A stretch of DNA of 64,000 bases from JAIQFL01 sp035295745 (lineage in GTDB: Bacteria > Acidobacteriota > Terriglobia > Bryobacterales > Bryobacteraceae), in assembly GCA_035295745.1 (NCBI GenBank), contig DATGIL010000038.1, positions 1-64,000 on the forward strand, read 5' to 3'. The notes beneath the pieces are model-generated. The model saw nothing but the letters and a program-made list of their open reading frames with translations, did no database searches and was not told the DNA's origin. Below, piece after piece: positions 25,131 to 35,400 of the stretch (position 1 is the first letter of the stretch; each line of letters opens with the position of its first letter). The position numbers were made by a program, and so were the translations under genes.

Positions 25131-25949
25131 TCAGCGAGAACGTGGGCTGGTTTGGGCGAGCACCCAAATGGTCCCGGCGAAGAGCAGGGTATCGAAGACG
25201 TAATTCATTGCTTCGACACTTGGAGAGAGGGCCATGAGGGGAATGTAGAGTAGGATGACGCTCAGGGTCACTGCGATCGCGAGCCATGTCGCTGCGAGGC
25301 GGGCGCGGCGATTGACGAAGACCGCGACTCCGGCCACCAGCAGAAGCGCACCAGTCAGATATCCCCAGAAAAGGCGGAGCGGCACCCACGTCGGCGTGAG
25401 TTTGGGAAGAGGAACTCCCGGTGCGACGTCGGGATGGAGGAAATAAACCACGCCGAAGAACACACAGGCGACGGCGATCCAGTAGCGGCCGATGACTGCA
25501 AATCGACCTCCGGCGAGAGCCCACGCGCCGCCACCGAAAGAGAGATCGCGGAAGAAGATGGCCCAGGTGAGGCGTTGCCGGGGGCTGACAATGGCGTTTG
25601 GCAGATGGATCAGCAGGACGAAGAGAAGGAACATGAAGCCCAACAGCGTGGCGGCCAATCGCACGTAGCGCTTAACGGCGAGACTGACAGCTGCTGCGAG
25701 CAAGGCGATTCCGACAAAGTACGTCAAGAACAACGGGCCGGGTATCCACGATGGAATGACCTGCATGATGCTCCTGACCGCTACCAGGTGCTCCATTCCG
25801 AAGGTGGCCAAGGCCGCCGCCACGAATGGAGGGCCAAAATCGGTGAGCTTGCCCGAATTAAAAGATAGTTGTTTTCGAGTGGTAATCAATCCGATCGCGA
25901 GAAAAACGATTCCGGCAAGAGATGGCCACAGAACGGCGGGGGAAGTCAC
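25131..25949 (-). CDS. DoxX-like polytopic membrane protein
   Basis: 272 residues with about eight hydrophobic helices filling nearly the whole length and short loops. The pattern (GMEHLVAVRSIMQVIPSWIP, then repeated LFVLLIHLPNA) resembles DoxX/DUF4267-type membrane proteins. It stands alone between the IS21 flank and a divergent OPT transporter. No catalytic motif is visible; the function is unknown. Confidence 0.65.
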   Translation of the reverse strand: MTSPAVLWPSLAGIVFLAIGLITTRKQLSFNSGKLTDFGPPFVAAALATFGMEHLVAVRSIMQVIPSWIPGPLFLTYFVGIALLAAAVSLAVKRYVRLAATLLGFMFLLFVLLIHLPNAIVSPRQRLTWAIFFRDLSFGGGAWALAGGRFAVIGRYWIAVACVFFGVVYFLHPDVAPGVPLPKLTPTWVPLRLFWGYLTGALLLVAGVAVFVNRRARLAATWLAIAVTLSVILLYIPLMALSPSVEAMNYVFDTLLFAGTIWVLAQTSPRSR

Positions 25950-26242
25950 AGAGCCTTCATTCTACGAGAATGGGATGTCGTGCGAAAGAGGCTATTCATG
26001 TCGATGGCGATCCATGTCGATGGCTATTTGTGTCGGTCCTGTGGGATGTGTACAAGTTCAGTGGGCAGCCAGGCTGCCAGTCGCCTTTCGGTGCCGCGGG
26101 TTTTCCAGGCGGCCATCTTTAGAGTGCGATTTGTCGAGCTCAATCTTCCGATGGCGCAAACAACCGGGGCCCAAGCCGAGAAACCTGACCCGTGAAACAT
26201 AGTACGATACGGGTTCTTACCGAGCGCAAAGGAGGTTTGCCC

Positions 26243-28231
26243 ATGTCGACCGCTGCACCGGCGAAGGCAATGCCCGAGAATGCGTACACTCCGCTCCAGC
26301 CTGGAGCAGATTACCAACCGCTGGTCCCCGCGGCAACGACTCTACCCGAATTGACCCCACGCTCCGTGGGTTGGGGACTCTTTCTGTGCGTCATCTTCAC
26401 CGTCGCTTCTGCCTATTCCGGGCTGAAAGTCGGGCAGGTGATGGAGGCGGCGATCCCGATCTCCATCCTCACCATCGGTTTGGCGCGGCTGTATACGCGG
26501 CGCTCCAGTGTTTTGGAGAATGTGATCGTCACCGGGATCGGGGGGCTCGCCGGCTCGATCGTGGCGGGAGCCATCTTCACCCTTCCTGCTCTCTACATTC
26601 TCAAACTCGATCCGCACCCGGTGCAGACCATTTTCATCTGCCTGGCCGGCGGCTGCCTCGGCGTCCTTTTTCTGATTCCTTTGCGGCGCTACTTCGTGCG
26701 TGAGATGCACGGCAAGCTGCCCTATCCGGAAGCGACCGCCATCACCGAGGTGCTGGTCACCGGCGAGAAAGGTGGATCGCAAGCCAAACTCCTGCTTGAG
26801 GCCACCGCCATCGCGGGCGTTTACGACTTCTTCGTGACCACATTCCAGGTGTGGAAGGAGGTGGTGGACTACCAGTTTCTGGCACCCGTCAAAGCGTTAG
26901 CCGATCGCGCCAAGGTGGCGCTGAGCTTCGACGCGAGCGCCTTCATTCTCGGACTAGGCTACGTCATGGGGCTGCGCAGCTGCATGATCCTCTGCGCCGG
27001 TGGAGTCCTCTCGAACCTGGTACTGGTTCCGCTGATCTGGATGATTGGCGATCACATCTCCGATCGCGGGGTGTACCCCGCGACTGTGCCGATTGCGCAG
27101 ATGGCCGCATCGCAGATCTTTCGCGGGTACGTCCGATTCATCGGCGTGGGCGCCATCGCCACTGCCGGGATCTTCGGAATTCTGAAATCGATGCGCATTG
27201 TAGCGGGATCGTTCGGAGTGGCGCTGCGGACCTTCCGGCGTGGTGAAGGAGCGGCAAGCGCGCCCGACCGTACCGACCGCGACATGTCGATCATGAGCAT
27301 CCTGGCAGGCGTCGCGGTCAGCGCGGTGTCGGTGGGTATCTTTCTGGGACGGCTATCAGACGCGCCGATGGCGATTCTGATCGGCGTGGTACTGACGCTG
27401 GTGTTTTCGTTCTTCTTCACGTCGGTGGCCGCCAATGCCATCGCCACCACGGCACGAAATCCCGTGTCGGGCATGACGATGCTGACCATCATCATCTCGT
27501 CTGTGGTCCTGCTGCGTTTTGGACTGTCGGGCACCACCGGAATGTTCTTCGTGATGGCGCTGGCGGGCATGGTGTGTACCGCGCTTTCGGTGTCGGGCCA
27601 GGCGATCACGGACCTCAAGACGGGATACTGGCTCGGCTCCACGCCGGCGGCTCAGGAAAAGGTGAAGTTCCTCGGGGTGATTGCCGCGTCGATAGCGGCT
27701 GGCCTCACGATTGTGATGCTGGCACGCACTTTTCAGTTTGGCGAGGCCGCACCGGGAGATGCGCGCGTAGTTCTGGCGTCGCCGCAGGCCTCTATTATGA
27801 AGGCGCTGGTGGAGGGCTTCATGAGCCGGCAACCGGTGGCATACCTGCTGTTCGGCACCGGCGCGGCGGTCGCGGTCGTCATGGAGATGCTGGAGGTGCC
27901 GGCGTTGATCTTCGCGCTCGGCATGTATCTGCCATTAGAGCTCAACTCCCCGGCGCTGGTAGGCGGCGTCCTGTCGCACTTTCTGAACAAGCGGGGTGCC
28001 TCGGTCCGCGAGCGGGGTGTGATTCTGGCATCGGGGCTGATGGCGGGTGGCGCCCTGGGCGGGGTATTCGGAGCGGCCTGCCGGTTGATTCCGAGCTTCT
28101 CGGAGTCGTGGGTGCGGACGCCGTTCTACGGCAACGAAGCGGCGTCGCAATGGGTCTCTACGGCGTTTTTCCTGGGACTCTGCGCTTACGTGTGGATTCG
28201 TTCGATGCGCGCGGCGCCTGTGGACGAATAG
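26243..28231 (+). CDS. OPT-family oligopeptide transporter
   Basis: 662 residues from the ATG that follows AAGGAGGT; an ATG 17 codons upstream lacks such a site. About 15 transmembrane helices. The N-terminal part has the OPT signature region (AYSGLKVGQVMEAAIPISIL) and the conserved KLPYPEATA motif after the third helix. Members import oligopeptides or metal-chelate complexes, driven by protons. The upstream gene is divergent and the downstream gene convergent, so it is monocistronic. Confidence 0.9.
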   Translation: MSTAAPAKAMPENAYTPLQPGADYQPLVPAATTLPELTPRSVGWGLFLCVIFTVASAYSGLKVGQVMEAAIPISILTIGLARLYTRRSSVLENVIVTGIGGLAGSIVAGAIFTLPALYILKLDPHPVQTIFICLAGGCLGVLFLIPLRRYFVREMHGKLPYPEATAITEVLVTGEKGGSQAKLLLEATAIAGVYDFFVTTFQVWKEVVDYQFLAPVKALADRAKVALSFDASAFILGLGYVMGLRSCMILCAGGVLSNLVLVPLIWMIGDHISDRGVYPATVPIAQMAASQIFRGYVRFIGVGAIATAGIFGILKSMRIVAGSFGVALRTFRRGEGAASAPDRTDRDMSIMSILAGVAVSAVSVGIFLGRLSDAPMAILIGVVLTLVFSFFFTSVAANAIATTARNPVSGMTMLTIIISSVVLLRFGLSGTTGMFFVMALAGMVCTALSVSGQAITDLKTGYWLGSTPAAQEKVKFLGVIAASIAAGLTIVMLARTFQFGEAAPGDARVVLASPQASIMKALVEGFMSRQPVAYLLFGTGAAVAVVMEMLEVPALIFALGMYLPLELNSPALVGGVLSHFLNKRGASVRERGVILASGLMAGGALGGVFGAACRLIPSFSESWVRTPFYGNEAASQWVSTAFFLGLCAYVWIRSMRAAPVDE

Positions 28232-28245
28232 GGAGGCGGATGGGT

Positions 28246-28503
28246 TTACGATCCGCCATCCAATCTCACATCGCGCCAGAGATGATAGAGGACCAGGGCG
28301 GTGATTCCCGTAAGGATGACGACGAATCCGGATCTCCGGTAAATCAGGAGTGTGACGGCTCGATAGAGGACAAAGCTGGGTATCACCGAGAGACCCAGGC
28401 GCAAACCTACAGGAATATCAAGGACGACACGTCGCAACCAAATCACGTACGCGAGTAAAACAGCGATCGGCAAGCCTACGAAGCCGTAGACGACAAGGCG
28501 CAC
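28246..28503 (-). CDS. Small membrane protein
   Basis: 85 residues with two or three hydrophobic helices (LVVYGFVGLPIAVLLAYVI, VILTGITALVLYHLW). It converges with the OPT gene 15 bases away. No family recognised. Confidence 0.5.
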   Translation of the reverse strand: MRLVVYGFVGLPIAVLLAYVIWLRRVVLDIPVGLRLGLSVIPSFVLYRAVTLLIYRRSGFVVILTGITALVLYHLWRDVRLDGGS

Positions 28504-28563
28504 GGCGCCATTATTGCACGCCTGCGCGGTGACCCTCCGTCAGCAAGCCGGGTCGCGGGTCCG

Positions 28564-28591
28564 TAGCGAGCCGCGCGCGTCGGCAAGCGTC
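28564..28591. repeat. REP-like intergenic repeat, variant B
   Basis: GAGCCGCGCGCGTCGGCAAGCG, one of at least seven related sequences in the window (also near 39681-39700, 39743, 39799, 39969, 43333 and 43893). They share GAGCCGCG..CGT.AG..AGCG, occur only between genes and are short inverted-type elements, consistent with REP/MITE-like repeats. Confidence 0.6.
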
Positions 28592-28634
28592 TCCGGCTTG
28601 TTTTTATGTTTCCTCGCATTACACTGGAGTTGTC

Positions 28635-28904
28635 ATGTGCAGAAGCATCAAAGTGCTCCGAAAGCCCGGCGAACCTGCCACCCCGGACGAACTACATGCC
28701 GCCGCGTTGCAGTTCGTGCGCAAGATCAGCGGGTTTCAAAAACCCTCCAAAGTGAATCAGGAGGCCTTTGAACGAGCAGTGCGGGAAGTCGCGGAGGCAA
28801 GCGGCCGTCTGCTCGAAACCGTGGGGCCCGCACGTGTTCGAGTACGCGAAACCGACCCAGCCCTCGATCCTCAAATCGAGGTCAATCCCTCCCGCAGTGC
28901 ATAG
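28635..28904 (+). CDS. DUF2277 family protein
   Basis: 89 residues. The N-terminus MCRSIKVLR and the block AALQFVRKISGF with FERAVREVA match the DUF2277 family of small soluble proteins in Actinobacteria and Acidobacteria; function unknown. Ribosome-binding site GGAG lies 6 bases upstream. Its 3' end overlaps the convergent response regulator gene by 34 bases. Confidence 0.8.
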   Translation: MCRSIKVLRKPGEPATPDELHAAALQFVRKISGFQKPSKVNQEAFERAVREVAEASGRLLETVGPARVRVRETDPALDPQIEVNPSRSA

Positions 28905-29524
28905 CGCGTCAATTCGATCGTGCTGTGGATCTCGAGCTTGTCCATCACGTTCTGCCGATGCGACTCCACCGTCTTCACGCTGATCTTCAAGATGTGAGCA
29001 ATCTCCTTGACGCGCCTGCCATCGGCCAGGAGGCGGAGCACCTCCTGCTCGCGCGAGGTCAGCATGTGGATGGGTGTCGTCTGCCGATCCTGGGCGCACG
29101 CCTGGCGAACGAAGTCTTCCACCAGCGACCCGGTAATCACCGAGCTTAGATAGGGGCGATTCTGCATTACGGTGCGGACTGCCTGATTCAACTCTTCGAA
29201 GGCGCTGTCCTTCACCAGATAGCCAAGCGCCCCGGCGCGGATCATTTCACTCACAAAACGGCGGTCCGAGTGCATCGAAAGCCCGATCACCCGGGTATCG
29301 CGCACTTCGCTGCGGATGCGGCGCGTCGCCTCCACGCCGCCGAGTCCCGGCATCACCACGTCCATGATGACAATGTCGGGTTGGAGCTCGCGTGCCAGGG
29401 CAATGGCGCTTTCGCCGTCGGAAGCTTCTCCGACTACGCTCACGTCGGGCTGTTGCGCCAGAAGGCTTCGCAAGCCCTCCCGCAAAATGCGGTGATCGTC
29501 CGCCAGCAGAATTCGGATGCTCAT
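28871..29524 (-). CDS. NarL/FixJ-type response regulator
   Basis: 217 residues. Receiver domain 1-125 with DD at 9-10, phospho-acceptor D55 (VIMDVVMPG) and Lys in YLVKDSA. LuxR-type DNA-binding domain at the C-terminus (LTSREQEVLRLLADGRRVKE, then SVKTVESHRQNVMDKL). It is coupled to the sensor kinase by an ATGA overlap (29521-29524) and would be phosphorylated by it. Target genes are unknown. Confidence 0.95.
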   Translation of the reverse strand: MSIRILLADDHRILREGLRSLLAQQPDVSVVGEASDGESAIALARELQPDIVIMDVVMPGLGGVEATRRIRSEVRDTRVIGLSMHSDRRFVSEMIRAGALGYLVKDSAFEELNQAVRTVMQNRPYLSSVITGSLVEDFVRQACAQDRQTTPIHMLTSREQEVLRLLADGRRVKEIAHILKISVKTVESHRQNVMDKLEIHSTIELTRYALREGLTSI

Positions 29525-30759
29525 ACCGTGGTCTCCACAAATCGGTCCGCGGCCCCCAAGGGAAGGTAGATCTTGACGGCTGTACCCTTAGCCGGCTCGG
29601 AGCGAATCCGCAGGCGCCCTCCCAGGTCGGAAACACGCTCCTGAATGTTGAACAGGCCGAAGCCGTCATGCGACTCCGGAAACCCGTTCGCCGCTCCGAA
29701 TGCGTCGTGAGTCCGGAATCCCTGGCCATTGTCAGCCACCAGAATCTCGACGCTTTCGGCGCACCAGCGGACGCGGACTGCCACATGACCGGCTCCCGAG
29801 TGCTTGGCCACATTCACCAGCAACTCACGGATCGCCGAGAACAGGAATGCCCGGCTCTCTTCGGCGAGGTTGCGCGATTCGCCTTGCCTGGAGAACACGA
29901 CACGAAAGCCGTGCTGCCTCTCCATGTTTTCACTGAGCCACTTCAGGGCAGCCTCCAGCCCGAGCTGGTAGAGAATCGGCGGGCTCAACTGGTAGGTCAG
30001 CGAACGGGTCTGTTGCAAGGCCTCCTCCACCAACAGTTGAACTTCGCCGATCCCCTGCCCTAAGTCAGGGTCCGCGACGGCGCTCTTCACCGTGGCGACT
30101 TTGATCTTGGCGGTCGCGAGCAACTGCCCCAGGTTTTCGTGTAGTTGGGCCGCGATCGCACGCCGTTCCCGGGCTTCTACCGCCGAGAGCTCGGCGGCCA
30201 GGGCACGCAGCTTACGGCGGTACTGGTCGAGCTTTGCCTCGGTCTTCTTCTGCTCGGTGATGTCGCGAATTACGCTCACAATGCTCATCAGTGACCCGTC
30301 CTCGGCGTAAAGCGGCATCACGCTGTGCTGCGTGTCGAAGCTCTCGCCATTCTTGCGGCGCATGCGAAACGCGGGCACGTGCAGGTATCCATTTTCCTTT
30401 ACCGCGATCTGAATCATCTCTCCGAAGCGGAGAAAGGCGGCGTCATCGATGTGGAGCAGGCGGACAGACTGGCCCACCACCTCATCGCGCGAGTACCCGA
30501 ACAGTTTGGCCGTCGCCGGATTGCAGTCGAGTACCACACGCTTCTCCGCGTCGATGATCAGCAGAGAGTCGCGCAGGCTGGCGAAAGTTTTGTTGAGCAG
30601 GAGCTGCGATTCGCGCAGCGCGTCGGAGCGCCGGCGGATGTTGCGGAACAGCAGTGTGTTCATGCCGGCCAGGAACAGGATGGCCGCGACCCACACGGCG
30701 GAGACCCAGTGCCGGGAGGCGAAGCTAACGAGGATGTCCGGCTGGAACAGATCTGGCAC
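29521..30759 (-). CDS. PAS-domain sensor histidine kinase (NarX/HisKA_3 type)
   Basis: 412 residues, GTG start. One transmembrane helix at ~18-38, a PAS domain at ~55-170 (LLIIDAEKRVVLDCNPATAK, then IRDITEQKK), HisKA_3 dimerisation helix with phospho-His H207 (AAQLHENLGQ), and an HATPase_c domain with N box LLVNVAKHSG and G box ADNGQGF, FGLFNIQERV. It pairs with the downstream NarL-type regulator. The periplasmic portion is tiny, so sensing probably occurs through the PAS domain in the cytoplasm. Confidence 0.93.
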   Translation of the reverse strand: MPDLFQPDILVSFASRHWVSAVWVAAILFLAGMNTLLFRNIRRRSDALRESQLLLNKTFASLRDSLLIIDAEKRVVLDCNPATAKLFGYSRDEVVGQSVRLLHIDDAAFLRFGEMIQIAVKENGYLHVPAFRMRRKNGESFDTQHSVMPLYAEDGSLMSIVSVIRDITEQKKTEAKLDQYRRKLRALAAELSAVEARERRAIAAQLHENLGQLLATAKIKVATVKSAVADPDLGQGIGEVQLLVEEALQQTRSLTYQLSPPILYQLGLEAALKWLSENMERQHGFRVVFSRQGESRNLAEESRAFLFSAIRELLVNVAKHSGAGHVAVRVRWCAESVEILVADNGQGFRTHDAFGAANGFPESHDGFGLFNIQERVSDLGGRLRIRSEPAKGTAVKIYLPLGAADRFVETTV

Positions 30760-30847
30760 CTGGGCGCGGTGCTCGACAGCGCGGACTGCGTCAATTCACT
30801 GAGAAACATCTCAGGTAAAACATGGATGTTAACACGTGGCACGTACG

Positions 30848-31627
30848 TCAGCGCACAGTCTTTTGAGCAATCAACCGCTGAATCCGCGACTGTCTGTCAG
30901 GATTCCATTCACCGCTGGTCAGAACGTCCTCGAAGCGGACAATCTGATACCGCAGAAATGCCTCCAGCACGGAGTTCTTCTCGTCAGCGCCGTTTTCGTA
31001 GACGACCAGTCCGCCGGGCCGCAGAGCCTTCCAGTATTGGTCGGCGTCGTACCTGGTCAGGTCGCGGACGTACGTGACCACGATGAGGTCCCATTGCTCC
31101 TCGCCATACGAAAACTCGTCGTCCCGTGCAACTACGGCGCGAAACGTCACGCCCGTCTTCTCGGCGTTGGAACGCGCGATGCGGACACCTTCGCTGGACG
31201 GGTCGAAGCCGGTGACGTCCCAGCCCTGCGCCGCCAGATACACCGAGTTGCGGCCTTGTCCCATGCCGACATCCAGCGCTTTGCCGGGTTTTCGCCCCTC
31301 GATGGCGCTCATCACCACGCGACTTGGGGTCTGGAGAAAGATGGGATCTTTCCCGGCGAAAACCTTGTCCCAGAGCAGTTCGACTCCGCGGCGGCGCGTG
31401 AAGATGGAGTTCGAAACTACCCCCATCCGGCGACCGGCTTCCGTCTCAGAGATTCCCTGGTGCAGCAAGTTCTCCCGATAGGAGCCGATCAGATCGCTCG
31501 GCTTGCTGTTGGGCTCCTGCTTCTGGAGCCAGCCCATGAAGTCTCTCCACACCGCCTCCTCGGAAGGCGGAGACTGCGCCAACAGGATCGCGCAGAAGCA
31601 GAATGCCACGATGACGAGGGACTTCAT
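30848..31627 (-). CDS. Class I methyltransferase with an N-terminal signal peptide
   Basis: 259 residues. Residues 1-18 (KSLVIVAFCFCAILLAQ) are a signal peptide. A Rossmann SAM-binding domain follows (GKALDVGMGQGRNSVYLAAQ, then VTGFDPSSEGV, and WDLIVVTYVRDL). SAM is cytosolic, so export would leave the enzyme without its donor; either the peptide is a membrane anchor with a cytosolic or lipid-facing role, or the domain binds another ligand. The 3' end lies 88 bases from the kinase gene start. The family is common in Acidobacteria with unknown substrate. Confidence 0.75.
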   Translation of the reverse strand: MKSLVIVAFCFCAILLAQSPPSEEAVWRDFMGWLQKQEPNSKPSDLIGSYRENLLHQGISETEAGRRMGVVSNSIFTRRRGVELLWDKVFAGKDPIFLQTPSRVVMSAIEGRKPGKALDVGMGQGRNSVYLAAQGWDVTGFDPSSEGVRIARSNAEKTGVTFRAVVARDDEFSYGEEQWDLIVVTYVRDLTRYDADQYWKALRPGGLVVYENGADEKNSVLEAFLRYQIVRFEDVLTSGEWNPDRQSRIQRLIAQKTVR

Positions 31628-31642
31628 AGGGCGTTCGGGGAC

Positions 31643-32389
31643 TCAGTTCTCCGACGGCTTTTGCGCGCGATCGATAACCAACATCGGATAGGGCGCCTTT
31701 GCCGCTTCGAGCTTCAAACCGAGTTGTTCCTGAAGGGCGGCCAGCAACGAGGGCGTGTTCGAATCAGGATCGGCTACGGCGGTCGCAGGGACCCAGTCCA
31801 GCGTGTAAGCGTAGCTGCCGGTCAGGTTGGTTCGATCGACGACAGGCTTGCCCGCGCTGTGGCTCAGTTGCGCGGCCAGTTGTTCCATTGTGCCCTTGGT
31901 AACTTCCATGTGGAGCCCCCCGGCGCCGGCGCGTACGTGGCCCCCTGGGGAAGCGTCCGTAGCGCTCTCCTTGAGCTTGGGCCCATTCTTTCCCACCACC
32001 AGGGCCCAAACGGAGCGATCCTTGGCCTCACGGTGCGTTTGCAGACCAAAGCGATCGGCCAACAGGGACTGCATCATCTTCTGGAAATCCGACTTGCTGA
32101 GCGTGCCTTCGCCTTCCGCTTTGGCCGACAGGTCGTAGTGATCCGATTCGGCCCATTTCGGCGCTCCGCTGATCTGGTCGTATTTGACGCCATACGCGAC
32201 CGTGATCAGGTCGAGCAGTGTGCTCGCCGTGCCGGTCACCCTGCGTCCCTGCACTCTTGGATCGGCGGAGAAGTTGACCGGCTCAGGATGGAACTTGATG
32301 GTGGCCACTTCAAAGGACGGGGCCGCGGCTGTCTGGGCGCATCCGAACGCAGCGCCGGTCAGCAGCAGCGCGAAAAGCCGATTGCACAT
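31643..32389 (-). CDS. TIGR03435 family secreted protein
   Basis: 248 residues from the ATG preceded by GGGGAGGT; the longer start 12 codons upstream is less likely. Signal peptide with possible lipobox (LLLTGAAFGCAQ), then PSFEVATIKFHPEPV, the TIGR03435 soil-associated pattern, FQKMMQSLLADRFGL and VDRTNLTGSYAYTLDW. These proteins are abundant in Solibacter-type genomes and their function is unknown. The gene precedes the methyltransferase gene by 15 bases and follows the macroglobulin gene on the same strand. Confidence 0.85.
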   Translation of the reverse strand: MCNRLFALLLTGAAFGCAQTAAAPSFEVATIKFHPEPVNFSADPRVQGRRVTGTASTLLDLITVAYGVKYDQISGAPKWAESDHYDLSAKAEGEGTLSKSDFQKMMQSLLADRFGLQTHREAKDRSVWALVVGKNGPKLKESATDASPGGHVRAGAGGLHMEVTKGTMEQLAAQLSHSAGKPVVDRTNLTGSYAYTLDWVPATAVADPDSNTPSLLAALQEQLGLKLEAAKAPYPMLVIDRAQKPSEN

Positions 32390-32433
32390 TCCGACCTCCC
32401 CTCGCAGCCACCATTTTATCCGCAAGGATCTGT

Positions 32434-35400
32434 CTATTTCTTTCTGACCTCCAATTGCACGGGGCGCGCTACAGAATTCACATCCGGGTCATAGTACTCG
32501 TACACACGCGAGGCGAATGTCTTGGCGCGAATCGGGTACTTCGCACGCAAGCGGAAGCGCAGGGTTACGGTATCGCCCGCACCAATCGAGTCGAAATACA
32601 GAATCGCCTGCGTCGCCGTCAAGCTGAACTTCTCGAGACGGCCGCTCTTCTGCCCGCTACTGCGTTGCTTGTAGCTATCCAGATCCTCACTCAACAGGTC
32701 GAATCCGGGAGGAATCCCGAGGTCGACCATCACCATGTTCGCGGACTTCGCGAGATTGTTCCGCACCGTCGCCGTAGCGGTGGCGATATCGTCTTGCGCG
32801 AGTTGCGTGCGATCGTAGGTGACGCCGATCGAGAGCGGCTCGTTTTCGGGTTTGGTGTCCCAAGGCATGAAGTAGCGGCCGACGACCTGGTAGGCCAGGC
32901 TGCCCTTGCCGTCGAACCGGATCTCGACTTGGTTCGCCGCCGCCGAATCGGGCTTTAGAACGAATTGGTGGAACAACTCGTTGTTGTCGGCAGTCAGGGA
33001 GAGGCGCTCGGCGGGCTGACCGTTCATCGTGATCTCCACCGTCCCGCGAATGTCGGACGTGCCCTTCGCCGCCGAGAGCAACAGCGCTCGCAGCGCCATG
33101 ATGGTGGCCTGGGTTGTGCCCCATGTGCCTGACGCGTCCTTCTTCGACGCGAGATAGCCCAGCGCCTTACTCGCCACGGCGTTCGCTTCGCCCCACTTGA
33201 GCAAAGCCTGCACGGCGAGCCCTGTGGTCTCGACGCTCGCGCTGGCTCCCGTGGCGTAGACGCCTGTCTCGTCGGCGCTCCACCACACCTGATCGCCCTG
33301 TTCGGTACGGGAATCCAACAGCGCGGTCATGGCGCGGCGGGTAAATTCGCGGTCCTTGCCAAAATCCGCGGCGAAGTTGGCGAGCACGGCGAGTGTGTAG
33401 GGGTCGGTCTTCGCCCCCATCGCTTTCTCGACGAATTGCTTGGCCTTCTCCACGGCCGGTCCCTTGTAGCCGGTGTTTTCGAGCGACCATCCCAGATACG
33501 CGGTGATACGCAGCAGGCCGGAATTGTAGCGATTGGTCGCGCCCTCGTTGATGAAGCTCTTGTCCGGCTCCCAGCTTCCGTCCTGCTGTTGTTTGCCGGC
33601 GAGCCACTGCTGCGTGCGGGTGATGACGTTGGGGTCCACGTCGAACACCTTCGACATGTCGGAGAACTCCATCAGCCCGTACCCCGTCAGGATCTTGTTG
33701 GCGGGCGCCTGGCCAAACCACGAGAAGCCGCCGCCCTGCACTTCGAATGTCAGCAGCCGCTGATATCCGTTCGCGATGTAGCCTTCCGCCTTCGCGTGAA
33801 TCTCTGGCGTGAGCTTCTTCGTGCTCTTCATGTAGTCGAGCGTGAGCACGTTGGGGTAAGTGCTGGAGGAGGTCTGCTCGAAGCAGCCGCCGGGCATGCG
33901 CAGAATGCTGTCCATGCCTTCAATCACCTGGCTCAACGGCCCTGGATACAGCCGGACGTAGATCTTACCGGCATCCGGAATAGCGCCGGAGGGGAAGTTC
34001 ACGGCGTGCGCGACGTGGAGCGGGGCCTCTACATTGGAGGTCCCCTGTCGGTCTGCGGAAGGCTCGAGCCGGCCGTTAAACACCACGTTCTGCTCGCGCC
34101 CATTGGGAACTACTTCGATCTCGCGAACCACGATGTCCGCGCGTTTCGCACCGCCTGCCATCCGCGCCGAAAGCGTGAGCTTGAACTTGCCAATCCGCGT
34201 TGCCTCAAGCGTGAACTGCGACCCGCCCACACGCTGCGAATCCACAGCGATGGTCTTGTCGGGAACATCTTCCACCAGGCGGAACCAGTTGTCGGGCTGC
34301 AGTTCGAGGCTCACGTCGCCGCGCGAGGGCGAATAGTTGTAGGCGGCGACGGGGATGGAGATACGGTCTCCCTGCGTGAGGGTGACGGGCAAATCCAGAT
34401 CGACGAAGAAATCCTGGAACACCTTGAGGCTCGATGTGCCCGTGCCGAGCGCTCCGGATGGTGTGGAGGCCATCATCGCCATGCGCCAGGTGGTGATGTT
34501 GTCGGCGATGGGGATTGCGATGCTGGCTTCTCCGTTGCGGTCGGTGATGATCTCCGGATTGATGTACAGGGCTTCGGGGAACCATGAGCGGACATGGGCG
34601 CTGGAAACGCCGCCGGAATCTTTCTCTTTGGCGATGCTGCCGGTGGTGATACCGAGATCTCGCGGTGCCATCTCGAGCCTCGCAAACTGTGCGAGAGGTG
34701 TACCACCAGGTACTCCTCCAATGATTCCACCGAGGACTCCCCCTTGCTGGCCTTGCATTCCCATCTGACCTTGCACTCGGAACACGCCGCCGCCGACTCC
34801 TCCTCCCATACCTGCACCGACCCCGCCGCCGAATCCGATTCCAATGCGGTCATTGACTGTCACGTCTCCGTTCTTCGCCACTTCCAAGACGACCGCGAGA
34901 TCATCGCCTGTATTGAGCTGCTTGTCCGGGCCGCGACTGCGAACGCCGTAGTATCTCTTCTCTCCGTCCTTCCACTGGTAGGAGAGATCGATCACGCTGC
35001 CCCAGGGATCGCGAAACTCCGGCTTGCCCTGCTCGGCCATCCTGGTGACCATCACCGCAAGGTCGCTGCCGTCGGATTTGACCCTCGCCACGCGATTCAA
35101 TTCGTCGGCGGCTCGCCGCATCTGGGCGGTGAAACTCGTCCGATAGCGCGTGAGGTATTCGCCATACCTGGCCATCGGTACGGTTTTCCCGAACTGCCGG
35201 TTGAATTGGTTGTGGTTCACGAGTTCAGTGGCTGCGAACAAGGCTCGCGCCGCACGATCGCGTTGCGCCGCCAGAGCGGGATCGCCCGTCTCCACCGCAT
35301 CCGTCATGCCCACCGAGTGGATCTCATACCGGGGCTTCATTACTTCCTGTTCGAGATAAAAGAAGACTTTGGCGAAGCCGGGCTGCTTCTCCGCCAGCGC

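Noticed and set aside
30836..32494. 552-codon plus-strand open frame
   Set aside because: Antisense to the methyltransferase and TIGR03435 genes, both with clear motifs and ribosome-binding sites.
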